Below, one piece after another: positions 46,521 through 58,651 of a stretch of 64,000 nucleotides of DNA. The notes under the pieces were generated by a model that ran no database searches, was not told where the DNA came from, and worked only from the letters and a program-made list of their open reading frames with translations. The stretch comes from Acanthacorydalis orientalis (Eukaryota; Arthropoda; Insecta; Megaloptera; Corydalidae), in NCBI GenBank assembly GCA_034766995.1, contig CM068315.1:46943662-47007661 (forward strand), in the 5' to 3' direction. The position numbers and the translations under genes are program-made. Each line of letters opens with the position of its first letter. Positions within the stretch are counted from its first letter, which is position 1.

Positions 46521-48758
46521 GTATGTATCACTGAAGCGTACAGAGAAAGGTAAAACTTCGTTTGAGCATTCATGACCTGCCTTGGTAATGATGCTGTTTT
46601 GACGCTAACTTCACGACTTCCTCCACTTGTTTTCACATACAATCGCGTTTAACTTCATAAGAGACGCTTGCGGTGGCACTACTTTGAGAAAATGTGAATA
46701 ATATGTTTAATGACATCATTTGTTTGTAACCGTACCTATTTGGATGGTTGTGTCTAATGGAACAACGAACGAGACGAAATATTCGTGTTGAGGAAGTACG
46801 AAATTAGTTTAGATCACATACTAACTTTATTCAAACACATGACCCTAAAATTTTTGAAAAACTATATCGTTCTTTCAGATCATTTTCAACATAGAGTAAT
46901 TTTCATAAAATTTTGTTTATTAAAAATCGAAACTGTTAGTAATTGTAAAAACTCAAATTTTATTTGGAAATTTATTAAGTTTTTTGTTCTATTTTTGGAA
47001 AAGTATTGTTAGATTTTATTGAAACTAATTAATAAATTTTATATTAAATAGAGTAAAATAATTACTGCTTAGATTACATTTAACAACTTTACCTTCTGAA
47101 GTAAAGGGGAGAAGCAATAATATAAAAAACAATACTGCTTTAACTTTCAATGTAGTATTTTCTACTACTATACAATACTGTTACAATAGTATTGATTTAG
47201 TTTTTGAACTCATAAATCAGAATTTTTTTATAGTGAGATTTACTGGCCGTTTTTTTGTGTTATTTATTTTTTTAAAGTGTCGACTATATCTTTAGTAATA
47301 TAAAATTGTCGCAAAAATAACAAATATGAATGTGTTCATTGAATAAAAAGTTCTGTATACAAATCAGTCAGTTATAAATTTTGTAATCAATAATCAACAA
47401 AATCTTTGAAATATTCAGTTTAAAAAATATATAATTTGATTTTTCAGTAAATGAATTACTGATTATTCGATGTTCATTCATTTTTTCCAGTTACTACTAT
47501 GAAAACAAATTTATAACATTTATCTGAATAATAAAACCTGCTATACTAATATTTAAATTCAAAAAGAGCATATTGTAATTTATATTCAGAATAGGAGAAT
47601 CGTTTCGAAAAAAAAAACGTCTCGTCGAAAAATAAATAATTTCCTCAACGTATTTTAATAACGAAACTTGATTTACATACAAAAAAAGAATGTACTTTCT
47701 TCGTCACTTCATCATTGCAGTGAAAATTTAAAATATCGTAATGGGATGGTAATTTTAAGCAACCCGCGCCGTGTTAGATGTAAAATAGCTTTGACTGAGT
47801 AAATATTTGTGGAGGTTTACGAAGTCTTTTCGTCGAGCATATCAAGTTAATGAGAGGGTCTTGAACTGCAGATAGTAGGGAAGAAATACATTTTCTTATG
47901 TTTATTTATGTGTTTTAACCCTATCGCCAAATAAATCTTTTCAGAATTTTAAAATATGAAGATGAATTTAAAAAATTCTTATTTCCCCATTAGATATATA
48001 TATATATATATATATATAAATGTGCATACATACATACAAATACGTTTACATACAGCAAGTAATATGTTTGAATCGATCCGTTGTAGTTGCACATGTGTAT
48101 AAATAAATTTAACTGACCTTAAGGTATTAAAAAGAAGTAATGAAATGATGTAATAACTAAAACATAATTGAATAGTTTTCATTACATTTTCAATAACATT
48201 TATAGAGTTTTTGTTGTGGTAATGATTGGTTATCGATTTGAATAAAATGAATTTTATTTTATGTCGTGTTTGAAAATGCTTGCAGTGAACCGATTATTTG
48301 TGAAAAGTTTTCATTTTAATTTTCTATATTGAAGTTTTTCTTTCGAAGTTATATTGGTATAATAATAAAAAAAACTTGTTATTGTGCTCATGTAAAATAA
48401 AGAAGCTATCAATGGAATGAATATGCGATGAAAAATTAATTAGATTTTTATTGTATTTTTTTTTGTTGAATAATAATTTATTGTTGTAAGTGAACTACAG
48501 ATATTTTTTTCATTTTATTAAGATATAAGAAAAACATACTAATTTGGACACTTGTTTATTAAATAAGTTCCAATGAAGTGTTACTTTTCGATTCTATTAT
48601 ATATATACTTTTTAAGATTTAATTACTGGTTTGAGAGAAATTTTTCAATTTGAAAATTTAAAGAATAAATTATTTCTTTTGAAGATGTATTTCCTTTGTA
48701 TTTATTTCAATTAATTTTGTATTTGAATGGAATTTTTCAAATGATTCATTCTAGTAAC

Positions 48759-48761
<3 letters not shown>
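46019..48761. other. AT-rich stretch, nothing recognised
   Basis: TA tracts at 46024-46063, 46476-46517 and 47994-48020. About 46530-46700 is less AT-rich; the frame crossing it on the minus strand (46391-46642) runs through a TA tract and has no recognised motif. Confidence 0.5.
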
Positions 48762-48837
<76 letters not shown>

Positions 48838-48838
48838 T
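48762..48838. repeat. Compound (TA)n(GA)n microsatellite
   Basis: About 38 bp of TA followed by about 38 bp of GA; it ends two bases before the family A fragment at 48840. Confidence 0.95.
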
Positions 48839-48839
48839 G

Positions 48840-48966
48840 TTAATAGAAAAATTATTGCAGTTTAATTAGTTCATGCGGCACCCATTTGTCAAGCTTTTCT
48901 GATATTTTTATCTGTTTTAAGTGATCCAGAACTTTTGGATAACTAATGCCTAACTTCGTTCAACTG
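48840..48966 (-). mobile_element. Family A mariner, 3' fragment A11
   Basis: Decayed 3' terminal repeat (TTAATAGAAAAATTATTGCA) followed by the end of the HTH coding region (reverse complement of the LDHLKQ block and the SHPTV block). Cut off near 48966. Confidence 0.7.
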
Positions 48967-49351
48967 TGTATTATTTTTATTTAATAAACATAAAGCAGTT
49001 GTAGATATAAACTTTTAGATTGTATAAGTTAACTTTTTATACACCTAATTTATTATTGTATTGATATGTATTAATCGTTTCATTTAAAATATTTAATTTA
49101 TTGAAATGTAAAATTCATCCATTATTAAGTATTTATTATTTATTGATTTAGTTAGGTAGGCCACAAAATTGTAATTGCAAGAGCGTTTTATTCATATGGC
49201 ATTGCTCTTTTTTACTTTTGTTTATTTTGCTTAAATTAGATAATTAATTAAATATTTACTACTTTTAATAACAGTACAATTTCATTTAAACAGATAGATG
49301 CTTTTATTAATAAAATAACAGTATACAAATCATCATTGTTAACATTATATT

Positions 49352-49386
<35 letters not shown>

Positions 49387-49563
49387 TATATCAGAATTAT
49401 AAAAAACTAGTATTTTCTTATAATCATTAAAAATAAACGTATTCTTATTAATTTACTTAAAACCAATAAAAAGAAGGTACAACATAATTATAACATAATT
49501 TCGTTCAGATTTCAATATACCTCCTAAATGAGGAGAATAAAACATGTCTTATGTTTAATTGTA
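48967..49563. other. AT-rich spacer
   Basis: TA tract at 49352-49390; nothing else recognised. Confidence 0.5.
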
Positions 49564-50104
49564 CTAGGCTGGTAGAAAATTAATATCGGTGTATGCCCTT
49601 CAAATTCATATATATTTCTCTTCTTTGATTTTCCTAGCTGTTTCAAGTGATCCAGAACTGTTGGATAACTAAAGCCTAACTTCTGTGTAAGCTCTCGAAT
49701 TGTGCATAGTTCTGATTCAACTAACGCCTTCAGTTGGTCATTATGAACTGACGAAGGACGCCCGCGACTTTATTTAGCTCGTCTCCAGAACGAAATTTTT
49801 GGGTCCACCAATGCACCTAACAGTATTCACACCAAAACCATCGTTTAGTTTATGAGCAGTTTCTATTGCTTTACCACCCATTTTGAACTTAAAAAAATTG
49901 CTCTTATTTGCTTTTCTCCATATTTAATTCAATTACCCAATTTCAAACAAAATTAATAATAAAACCAAAGTCGATGTTAACAAAATACGGACCGAAAAAT
50001 GTACTTTAAACTGATATTAACACAATAAAATTATATTTTTTTCTGAAAAAATTAAGATTAGAATCCAGAAAACCAAAACCGCAATTATTTTTCTACCAAT
50101 ATAA
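49564..50104 (-). mobile_element. Family A mariner derivative, copy A12
   Basis: About 541 bp. The left end reads CTAGGCTGGTAGAAAATTAA, the right TTATTTTTCTACCAATATAA, with a TA tract starting just outside. On the minus strand the HTH region is readable in pieces (NDGFGVNTV, DQLKALVESELCTIRELTQK, SYPTVLDHLKQLGKSK), with several indels and a missing KERTVQ block. No catalytic domain. Confidence 0.83.
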
Positions 50105-50229
50105 TTTATATATATATATATATATTTATTATTATTATTGTTTATTTAATACACCTACAAGCTCACGAAAGCACATATACCTACATACATACATTTTATA
50201 TATATATATATATAATATATATATATGTA

Positions 50230-50284
<55 letters not shown>

Positions 50285-50863
50285 ATGATATTGTGAATAG
50301 TAAACATAATAATTCAGTGGTATTTGACGGATTATACAAACACCCTACATGCTTTCATTCTTTTTATTTAAATTCTTTAAACAGCAATGCATTGAAAATG
50401 AAAAAAATGATATAGTTAATTGTTAGTTCTTGAATGAATGTTTATTTACACATTGCCGAATTATAACAATTATATTTGGTACTCTCTGTATGTAATACAA
50501 ATGTGCGTGTAATAGGAGAAAGTGTTTAGATAGATTTCGAAGGTTCTCTATACATTCATTATGGACACTATATATTATATTGATTAAAATCAGTACTTGA
50601 TTATTATACAAGTTTGACTAGAGTGGATAACAGACTTTCTGTTAAGTTGCTGATAGAGAATTGTGTCGCTCACGATATAAACTTCAGCAAGCAATATCTG
50701 TGGGTGCGGTCTTAAGGTACGCATAATCTTGTTATCCTTGCGTACATAATATTTGCATTATATACATAACTAAATATCCTTGATTAAAATGTTTGTTTTT
50801 AGATCATCTGCGTATCGATTTTTCAGTTCTTAAATAGTGATTTTATTCAAAATTAGAATATAT

Positions 50864-50961
50864 ACAGGTTTTCAAATAAAAACGCAATTTTTTAATTTGA
50901 AATAAAACACAGAATTTGCGCTGATTTCAAGTTTCTCTATTGCAAATAATAGTCGGGGGGG
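50864..50961 (+). repeat. Unclassified dispersed repeat R2, copy 2
   Basis: Begins ACAGGTTTTC and carries the R2 block TTTTTTAATTTGAAATAAAA and the CTCTATTGCAAATAATAG block followed by a G run. Same orientation as 24061-24171. Confidence 0.6.
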
Positions 50962-51583
50962 ATGCTATTGTATGCTATTGGGAACCCTTTATATATATTC
51001 ATATATATATATACACGTAATAAAATAATTCTTTTATTATAATTTCTATAAATAAATTTGAAACCACAATATGGATTAAAAGAATAAAAGTTATGGACGT
51101 TTGTTGAAATATTCTTATCGTGAAAATTTCAATGTTTTTCCTTTTATTGCATCCCATAAAACCAAAAAAAAATCTAGAGAGGTCGTTACATTTTCCTTGC
51201 CGTTTAAATATTTCATGCCGCATATTTCGTCCTGCTCACTACAAATGTAAAAATAATCCACCAAATAAATTTTTATTATCACGTATCATTGAATTATTTA
51301 CATTCGATAGAAGTTCATACTTGCTTTGTAATTTGTGATTGTGTTTCAATGAACATGAACATGTATTTGTTATTAATTTATTCACATTTCACAAGTTTGT
51401 TGTTATATAAACTGAAATTAAATTATTGGTTGAAAAACGTAGTTATTTATGTTTTTAATCCTAATTTAATTATATTTTTGGAAACGTATGTATTTATTAC
51501 AATGCAGAATATGCTTTTATTGAACTATAATTTCAGAAATAAGGATAATCACATTTGTTATTTAACATATTTTGTGATATATT

Positions 51584-51584
<1 letters not shown>

Positions 51585-51633
<49 letters not shown>

Positions 51634-51669
51634 TATATATATATATATATTATATATATATATATATAT

Positions 51670-51743
<74 letters not shown>

Positions 51744-51763
51744 TATATATATATATATATATA
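51585..51763. repeat. Long interrupted (TA)n tract
   Basis: About 179 bp of TA with single interruptions (TATG, TATTAT) at intervals of about 20-40 bp. TA runs of this length are self-complementary and could form cruciforms or expand by slippage. Confidence 0.95.
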
Positions 51764-52310
51764 AGAGAAAATGTGTCAAAAAAATTTTAATTTTGAAGAT
51801 GAAAAACTCCAATTAATTTTAGTTTTAATTACAATAAATAATCTTTTAAGATAAAAGTATATTGATGATTTTTTTTCTTTTTAATTACTAACATATTTTT
51901 CTTGCCTTCGAATATAGTATCAAATTATTGAAACTTAGAGAAATTTTTAAAATTAATTATAACCTTTTTTATTTGATTGGATATTATAAGGATTAAAAAT
52001 GACTGAAGATGTAAATATTTTCAATAGTATGTAGAGATAATTATTAGAGATAATTATTAATATATATATATATATATGTTTGTGTGTGTGTATACAAAAT
52101 AAAATGAATTAAAAATATTTTAATGATAACTTGCAATGCTCAAGTTGAAAGAAAAACTAGTTATTATAGAATTTCTTGAATGTATCTGTACTTTAACATC
52201 ATCTCTGAATACTCAAAGGATGAAATTTGTATAACAAGTAAGTCATAATATTAGTATAGAGAGCAAACAAGTACGACTTACTTGTTTTTTTGTCTCCATG
52301 TTCAAATGAT

Positions 52311-52362
<52 letters not shown>

Positions 52363-52375
52363 TGAAGAAAATCTG

Positions 52376-52421
<46 letters not shown>

Positions 52422-52976
52422 AAAATATACCAAAAATGAAACCACAAGTTATTAAAAAAATCTTTACAAATTTTATCGATTTCCAATGATATTTCGTGAA
52501 TGATATGAAAATATAAAGCGACTGCCTATTTGTACCAGAAAGAGATACAAATCTGTACCTTTAAAATATTACTTATAACATAAACCTCATACTATCAATA
52601 TGAAGTCGATTCCGTGAAGGCAAAAAAAAAAGATTTATGGTAGGCAGTTATGGCAAGTGTCCGGCATAGCAAACCACGAAGCTGACCGACGTTTCCTTTG
52701 GGTATTCGATAAGCACACGGACGCGACATGCATTCGAACAACGTTCTGCTTCACAACTTTATACATCAAACCACAAAGCGTCACAGGAATAATGATAGAG
52801 TGAAGGCATGTAAGTTTGTGTCACAAAAAGTTAAGACAATACTGGTAATGTAGTGGTCAGATAATTTAATATGCAAAAACGCTATAGCATGGTCATACTG
52901 CAACGAATTCCTTCAATCAGTGCTTATATTTAGAAAATATACTTGATTATAATATACACCCTTAAACACATAATTA

Positions 52977-53025
<49 letters not shown>

Positions 53026-53266
53026 ATAACTGTTTTATCTTGCATGAATAATTCATTTCATTAAATGGTTATTTCATGAGAGAGCTTTTTATTCTTGTTT
53101 AACTAATTGCTTATGTTATACATGTATCACTTTAATAGGATTACATTCTTATAAATGTATTACTGAAACCATTCTTCACTGGATTTATATTCTAATTTTA
53201 CTAAATGGTAAAATAAAATTTGTATTAGAGTTATTTACACAAATAATCTTATCACACACACAGCAC

Positions 53267-53297
<31 letters not shown>

Positions 53298-53327
53298 CTA
53301 TAACACTGCACACACATATATATTATA

Positions 53328-53965
53328 CGCGGGTCGTTTGTAAGTATGGTAAAAAAATTTAAACACGGTTTTTTTTAAAAAAAAATGATTTTATTTCTCA
53401 ACATAGTTTTAATTGAGGGCTATACACTTGATCCACCGAATCTAGAAAATACGCATTGACGGAGACGATGACTTCCTTATTCGACTAGAATTTCTTCCCA
53501 CCGAGTCAAATTTTCAAGTTTTGGAAGAGGAACAAGTCGCGTGGAGTGAAGTCTGGAGAATTGGGTGGATGAGGAATCAATTTGAAGCATAATCCGAGCA
53601 TTTTTTTCATTGCGACTGTCGGTTCGTGGGATGGTGCGTTGTTCTTGTGAAAGAGCACATTTTGTGCTCCAATCTAGGCTGTACTTGTTTCAGTTCTTCT
53701 TTCAAACTATCTAATAGTTTTACATAATAGGATCCTGTTATCGTTTTTTCCTTCGTTAAATGGTCGATCAGGATAATTTTTTGACAATTCCAAAAAACAG
53801 TGACTATCACCTTTCCATCCAACAAAACGGTCTTCGTCTTCTTCGGCGCACATTCACCAATCGTTGTCAACTGCTTTGACTGCTGCTTCGACTTTGCTTT
53901 ATAGTAGTGGATTTATGTTTCATGCTAAAAAGTTCTGCTAATTTTTTTCCATTTTTGTTGCAAAT
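53328..53965 (-). mobile_element. Family B mariner derivative, copy B4 (5' end lost)
   Basis: The left end reads CGCGGGTCGTTTG (with one base lost in the GATAAG block); the right terminal repeat is absent and similarity stops near 53965. Minus strand 53607-53870 reads IGECAPKKTKTVLLDGKVIV, VFWNCQKIILIDHLTKEKTI and SLKEELKQVQPRLEHKM, then leaves frame; in the corrected frame the second-aspartate block reads LFHKNNAPSHE, so that aspartate is Asn. The region upstream of the ORF is decayed. Confidence 0.8.
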
Positions 53966-54249
53966 TAATGTATTGTGATTGTGCACAACTTTTATAACCC
54001 TAGATTGAATTAAATTTATACACGAATATTATTAAATATAATCACTTAATAAAAATAAAATGATTTCAAATTTGCCACAGAACATAGAACAAAACAGGTG
54101 TATGTTTTTTACATATGGTTTACTACTTGCATATAATTAAATATCTCTTTTTACATTAACATTGATAAAACTCAAACGCAGGAAATGAAAAGAATTATCG
54201 ATTTTCTTTTTCTGAGCCACCAAATTAAATAGCCTATATATATATATAC

Positions 54250-54308
<59 letters not shown>

Positions 54309-55786
54309 ACTACTGTTAAAAAAACCTGAAGTGATGTGTCGTAGAGCGTGTAAAAAATCCGACAAATAACAAGAAAATGGTTGTTCAAATGTATAAAGAT
54401 AGTAGAGATAAATAAGAATGTAATGAAAAAATGTAACACGAATATATATATATATATATATATAAAATAATAATACGAAAAGAAATAATATATAAAATAT
54501 AAAATGTGATATGTTATTCATATATTTAATAAAATTTCTCGTTTAGTTATTTATATTTGGAAAAAGCAAACCAAAGATAAATGTATATTTTTCACATTTA
54601 TTAAAAAGTAATGTTTTATTTATTATTTGTTACAAATTCCTTGCTTAATTGAGTGTAAATTTCACTTTTGTATGTTCTATATTTTCTATATTTCATATTT
54701 TCTATTTTGAAGGTTTAATATGTAGGACAAATAATATTAAATATTTTAAATTAATTTTCTTATATGTCATACTTATTTAAATAATAAATTTATTTTTCAG
54801 TTTATATAAACAGAATAGTTAGATATAGTTTTATGTCTTCTTCTTTGTTTAATTGGAATATTTTGCTGACTTTTTCCAGTGACATATTTCCATAAATCCA
54901 ATTTTTTCCAATATTTGAAGCTAGAAAGTGGACATTACCATTTTATTTTAATATAGTTCCGATAAATATATAATAACAGAAATGTATATTGTATCACAAT
55001 TTTATTAGATAAAATTGAGGATATTAATTAAAAGTTATAAGTGGATATTCTGAAAAGTACAATAATTGTACTGATTTAGTTTTCTATTCACTTAATGGCT
55101 TTTATCGATCGATATTTTTTTTGACAAAGTTTATAAAACTTAACAACAAAGTATAATATTAAAATGTATAACAATTTTTTTAATCTAAAGCTTCAGTAAA
55201 TACGTTATTTTGAACATAAATTTCTTGCGGTTATAATCGGAAATGGAAATGGTTAGCGTGCTACTTGTGGAGTATAGCGGGGGGAGTGGCGTTGCGAGGA
55301 GGTGTTTTATACGAAAAAAAATGTTTATATGGAAATTTTATATTTTATTTATTTTTTAGAAAGATTTTTCCCAGAAAAATGTTTTGTGATTTATAGAGCG
55401 AAAAAGAGTTACTTGTTAAAATTAATTTTAATATATAAATTTATATCTGAATTATGTATAAAACATTTTCTTGTTGTTTTAATAAGCAATTTATATAAAG
55501 GAAAAGTTTTATCTTTTATTAATCAGTCTTCGAGCAAAGAACCGGTATTTACAAGTATTTTAACATCACTTTTATAATAAATTCTATAAAGTTGGTGAAC
55601 TAGTATATTAGTTGGATGTTAGATTAGTTTTTTTATCAACCAGGATTTATAAAGATAAAATTATGTGTTTGTTTCAATAGAGTTTTTACAAAAAGTGTAT
55701 ATTTTAAAATTTCAGTAAAAAATATCAATTACTATTATAATGTATTTAGTTTCTAACTTAAAAATCTATTTGTTACAGTATATATA

Positions 55787-55838
<52 letters not shown>

Positions 55839-55878
55839 TAATATTAGTACAAAATAAAAATTATCGATTACTATAATA
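53966..55878. other. AT-rich stretch, nothing recognised
   Basis: TA/CA tract at 54235-54306 and TA tracts at 54440-54465 and 55790-55835. The 91-codon frame at 55302-55577 lies in AT-rich sequence with hydrophobic content and no recognisable motif; probably chance. Confidence 0.5.
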
Positions 55879-56799
55879 CGAGGTCAGACAATTAAGTAAT
55901 GCGACAAAATTCAAAAATCGAGTATATTTAAAAGTTAAGGTACATCGCTGCGATCCCCTTCAAAGTAGTCCCCTCCCGCATCTATACACTTATTCCAGCG
56001 AGTTTTCCAGTTTTCGTAACAATTCTGGAACACTTCTTGTGGGACCTCTCCGAGTACCCTCGTCACAGATTCTTGGATATCTTCAACGGAGTCAAAATGT
56101 CGACCTTTGACGAATTTTTTCATATGGGGGAATAGGAAAAAGTCGCAGGGTGACATGTCCGGTGAATAGGGCGGTTGTGGTAACGTTGCGATGCCTTTAG
56201 ACGCCAAAAACTGAGAGACACTGAACGCACTGTGACAGGGAGCATTGTCGTGATGCAGAACCCAAGTCTTCGCGATCTCTGGACGCACTCTGAGCACCCT
56301 TTTTCGTAATTTTTCGAGCACATTGCGGTAGAATACTTGATTTACGGTTTGTCCAGGTGGTACGAACTCTTTGTGAACCACCCCTTTGCTGTCGAAGAAG
56401 CAAATCAACATGGTTTTCACTTTGGACTTGCTCATTCTCGCCTTCTTTGGCCTTGGTGCTCCAGGGGACAGCCACTGTTGGCTTTGTCGTTTAGTTTCGG
56501 GGTCATATTGAAAGAACCAACTTTCATCACCAGTAATAACTCGATCGAGAAGAGTAGGATCACTTTCAACCTGCTCGAGACAATCTTGAGCGATGTTCAT
56601 TTGGTGGGCTTCGTGACATGCACTACTCGCGCGTTGTTACAAAACACTAAACAGCTGGCGAAGAAATGATCGTACGAGGGTGGTCAAGGTCTCAATCGAG
56701 AGAGTAGGGATCTGCTATTACGGTGGCGGAGTTACAGGTTCGCAGTGTTACCACAGGCCGAGAAAAAAAATCGGTCGCATTACTTAATTGTCTGACCTC

Positions 56800-56800
<1 letters not shown>
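55879..56800 (-). mobile_element. Family E mariner deletion derivative, young
   Basis: 922 bp. The terminal inverted repeats are identical over 27 bp (CGAGGTCAGACAATTAAGTA then ATGCGAC) with TA at both outer sides. The interior contains an open transposase C-terminal frame and about 200 bp of 5' sequence, but the HTH region is missing, so roughly 400 bp have been lost relative to a complete mariner. Base composition is much richer in G+C than the surroundings. Perfect ends and an open frame mark it as the most recent insertion in the window. A (TA)n tract starts directly at its right edge. Confidence 0.92.
55935..56600 (-). CDS. Mariner transposase, catalytic domain only (DD34D), open frame
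   Basis: 221 codons from ATG (56600) to TAA without interruption, against about 345 for a complete mariner transposase. It contains the entire catalytic domain: first aspartate at residue 25 (VITGDESWFFQYDP), second at 118 (VLHHDNAPCHSAF) and third at 153 (PPYSPDMSPCDFFLFP), with 34 residues between the last two, the mariner DD34D signature. It ends NKCIDAGGDYFEGDRSDVP. The N-terminal paired-type DNA-binding region is not encoded: twelve codons before this ATG there is a stop, and the rest of the element is leader. The ATG is therefore an internal Met of the ancestral protein. Any product could not bind its terminal repeats normally. Expression is unknown. Confidence 0.88.
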   Translation of the reverse strand: MNIAQDCLEQVESDPTLLDRVITGDESWFFQYDPETKRQSQQWLSPGAPRPKKARMSKSKVKTMLICFFDSKGVVHKEFVPPGQTVNQVFYRNVLEKLRKRVLRVRPEIAKTWVLHHDNAPCHSAFSVSQFLASKGIATLPQPPYSPDMSPCDFFLFPHMKKFVKGRHFDSVEDIQESVTRVLGEVPQEVFQNCYENWKTRWNKCIDAGGDYFEGDRSDVP

Positions 56801-56861
<61 letters not shown>

Positions 56862-57860
56862 ATGTATATTTGTATATTGATATTACAAAGGATTGATTTA
56901 CATTGAAAATGTTTTTATTGAAAACTTAATTTTTACTTATTTTTAAGTGAAAATTTTATAGCCGTGGTAGTGTAAATTTGTTCTGGCTAGACGAAAAGTG
57001 AAACGCTTTCTCTAGCAAGCAGTGGGTGGAGTGAGAGAGAAACGTTCTCACTCTCTCTACCTCGTACACGTCATGCGTTTCTGTTAAATGAAAAGATGAA
57101 CATAATATTAATAAATAATAAAGAACGTTTCAAACGAATGAAATATGAACGTTTGCGTTTATTGTAAATAGTACCTAACAATATGTTCTAATCGTCGCAA
57201 CGATCTCTATATCAGTCCTGAATGACAATCCCGAATTAGAGCACAAAGCACGCATTGTTTTTGTCTTTTCTGTATTTTATCTGAGCTGTTTTTGAAGCTC
57301 GACAGATTATGGTAAAAGTAACATGTATGTTTAGTAAATAATCATGTTTGTAGACGCTAATGAAAATTTATGAACGTAATTCTGGGAAAGTTAGATATTA
57401 AAAATGTTCAATCTACATACACACAACGTGACTTTACTGTCTAGTGACGAACAATATATGGCTGTCCGCTAACGTCGTTTATTATCTGATCATGACATCC
57501 TCCAGACGACGTAAACAAGCTTCAATACACGACCGAACTTTGATTAGAAGTCAATGGTGATATATTATGTAGTCGCGTATTTAATAATGGTTTATTATTA
57601 ACAGAAGTATTAGATTTTCGAACTTTTTTTTGTTTCGTCTCAAATATCAATTTATTTTGATTTTTATATGTATTTTTTTTCAATTCGGTAACAAAAACAA
57701 GTTAACGCTGAATTTATGGAAGTCAATACAGTCGACAGTTATTATTTTTAATTGTAATATACTTGTTTCTGAAAATGGAAAATATATTTTTTAAACTATA
57801 GTTGAAATTCTTTGTGGCGATTAGATTTTATTAAAAATAGAATCGGTTTAATGATATAAG
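56801..57860. other. Spacer, nothing assigned
   Basis: Starts with a TA/TG tract (56801-56862). About 56960-57090 is less AT-rich and contains an inverted repeat GAGTGAG ... CTCACTC around 57030-57058. No gene recognised. Confidence 0.5.
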
Positions 57861-58651
57861 GGAGACTGTGTCTAAGTGAAGAACATAGTTTTTCATTATC
57901 AAAATAAATGTGTTTCTCAAAACAAACTATACTATTACAGAGACCAAATGTTTAACTACAATAATGTATAGCCAGTTTTAATATTTATTTTGTATTTTTC
58001 TCGCTATTTAACAAAAAGTAAACACTTGCAAAACTTGACATGTCGAAATTCCCGGGGCTAACTGAACCCTATAGTAAAAATTGGTTAAAAGTTAAGTGTT
58101 TTTATCATGAAAAATATTTAATACATTTTATTAAGCCTTTTTTCATAAGGTACATGTATTATATAAACCTTTTTTTTCTTATTTGAGGCATTAAAAATAT
58201 TTAGAATTGGATTAATGTTCTTTTTCAGTAGTTCTCTCTTCTCTAAAGCCACTACCGGTGTGGGTTTCTAAACTACTTTTGTAGAAGCCCCTTTCTTTCT
58301 TTGTTCAACCTTTTCTTGATCCACTGCCAGTTCCTTCATAACAGGCAAGTCCGTGAGAACAATGCTTGTTCACCGCTTACATCTTTTTCGAGTGTGTCCT
58401 TTTCTCGGACCGGCCTTCAAGTGCCATTGAATATTTTCGAGCACCGATTTAAAATCCGTTTGCTTTTCGAAAGAACGACGAGGCGTTCAAATAGTTGCTG
58501 CAACAGACTCTGTTATGCCAGGCTCAGTTGCGACGGACTTGTTGGCGACGAAATCAGGTAGATCAGTTCAGACTGCGTCGAAATTGTCGGTGTCAGGCAT
58601 AAAAATTTCTAACTTGCATCAAAAATCAAAGGTTTACTTAACCCCGGTCTC

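Larger units (their letters stand above)
50105..53327. other. AT-rich stretch with the longest TA tracts
   Basis: TA tracts at 50197-50281, 51585-51763, 52316-52361, 52378-52419 and 52978-53021. About 52600-52830 is less AT-rich with several CG dinucleotides, but no protein similarity was recognised. The 175-codon frame at 51289-51816 is unique AT-rich sequence running into the TA tract and is not considered a gene. Confidence 0.55.

Noticed and set aside
46391..46642. An 83-codon minus-strand frame with a mixed composition
   Set aside because: It passes straight through a 42-bp TA tract and I recognise nothing on either side; a short inverted repeat around it (GCTTCAGTGA / TCACTGAAGC) is within chance expectation for this length.
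51289..51816. A 175-codon open frame rich in Ile-Tyr, and about twenty similar frames elsewhere
   Set aside because: They are TA microsatellites read in frame, with short AT-rich extensions. Both strands are open, no domain is present and the lengths follow the tract lengths.
55302..55577. A 91-codon frame with hydrophobic content
   Set aside because: AT-rich sequence encodes hydrophobic Ile/Phe/Tyr/Leu residues by default; no motif, no conserved neighbour and no composition change at its borders.
56337..56669. A 110-codon plus-strand frame and two shorter minus-strand frames inside element E
   Set aside because: They overlap the intact mariner catalytic frame in other reading frames and have no motifs of their own.
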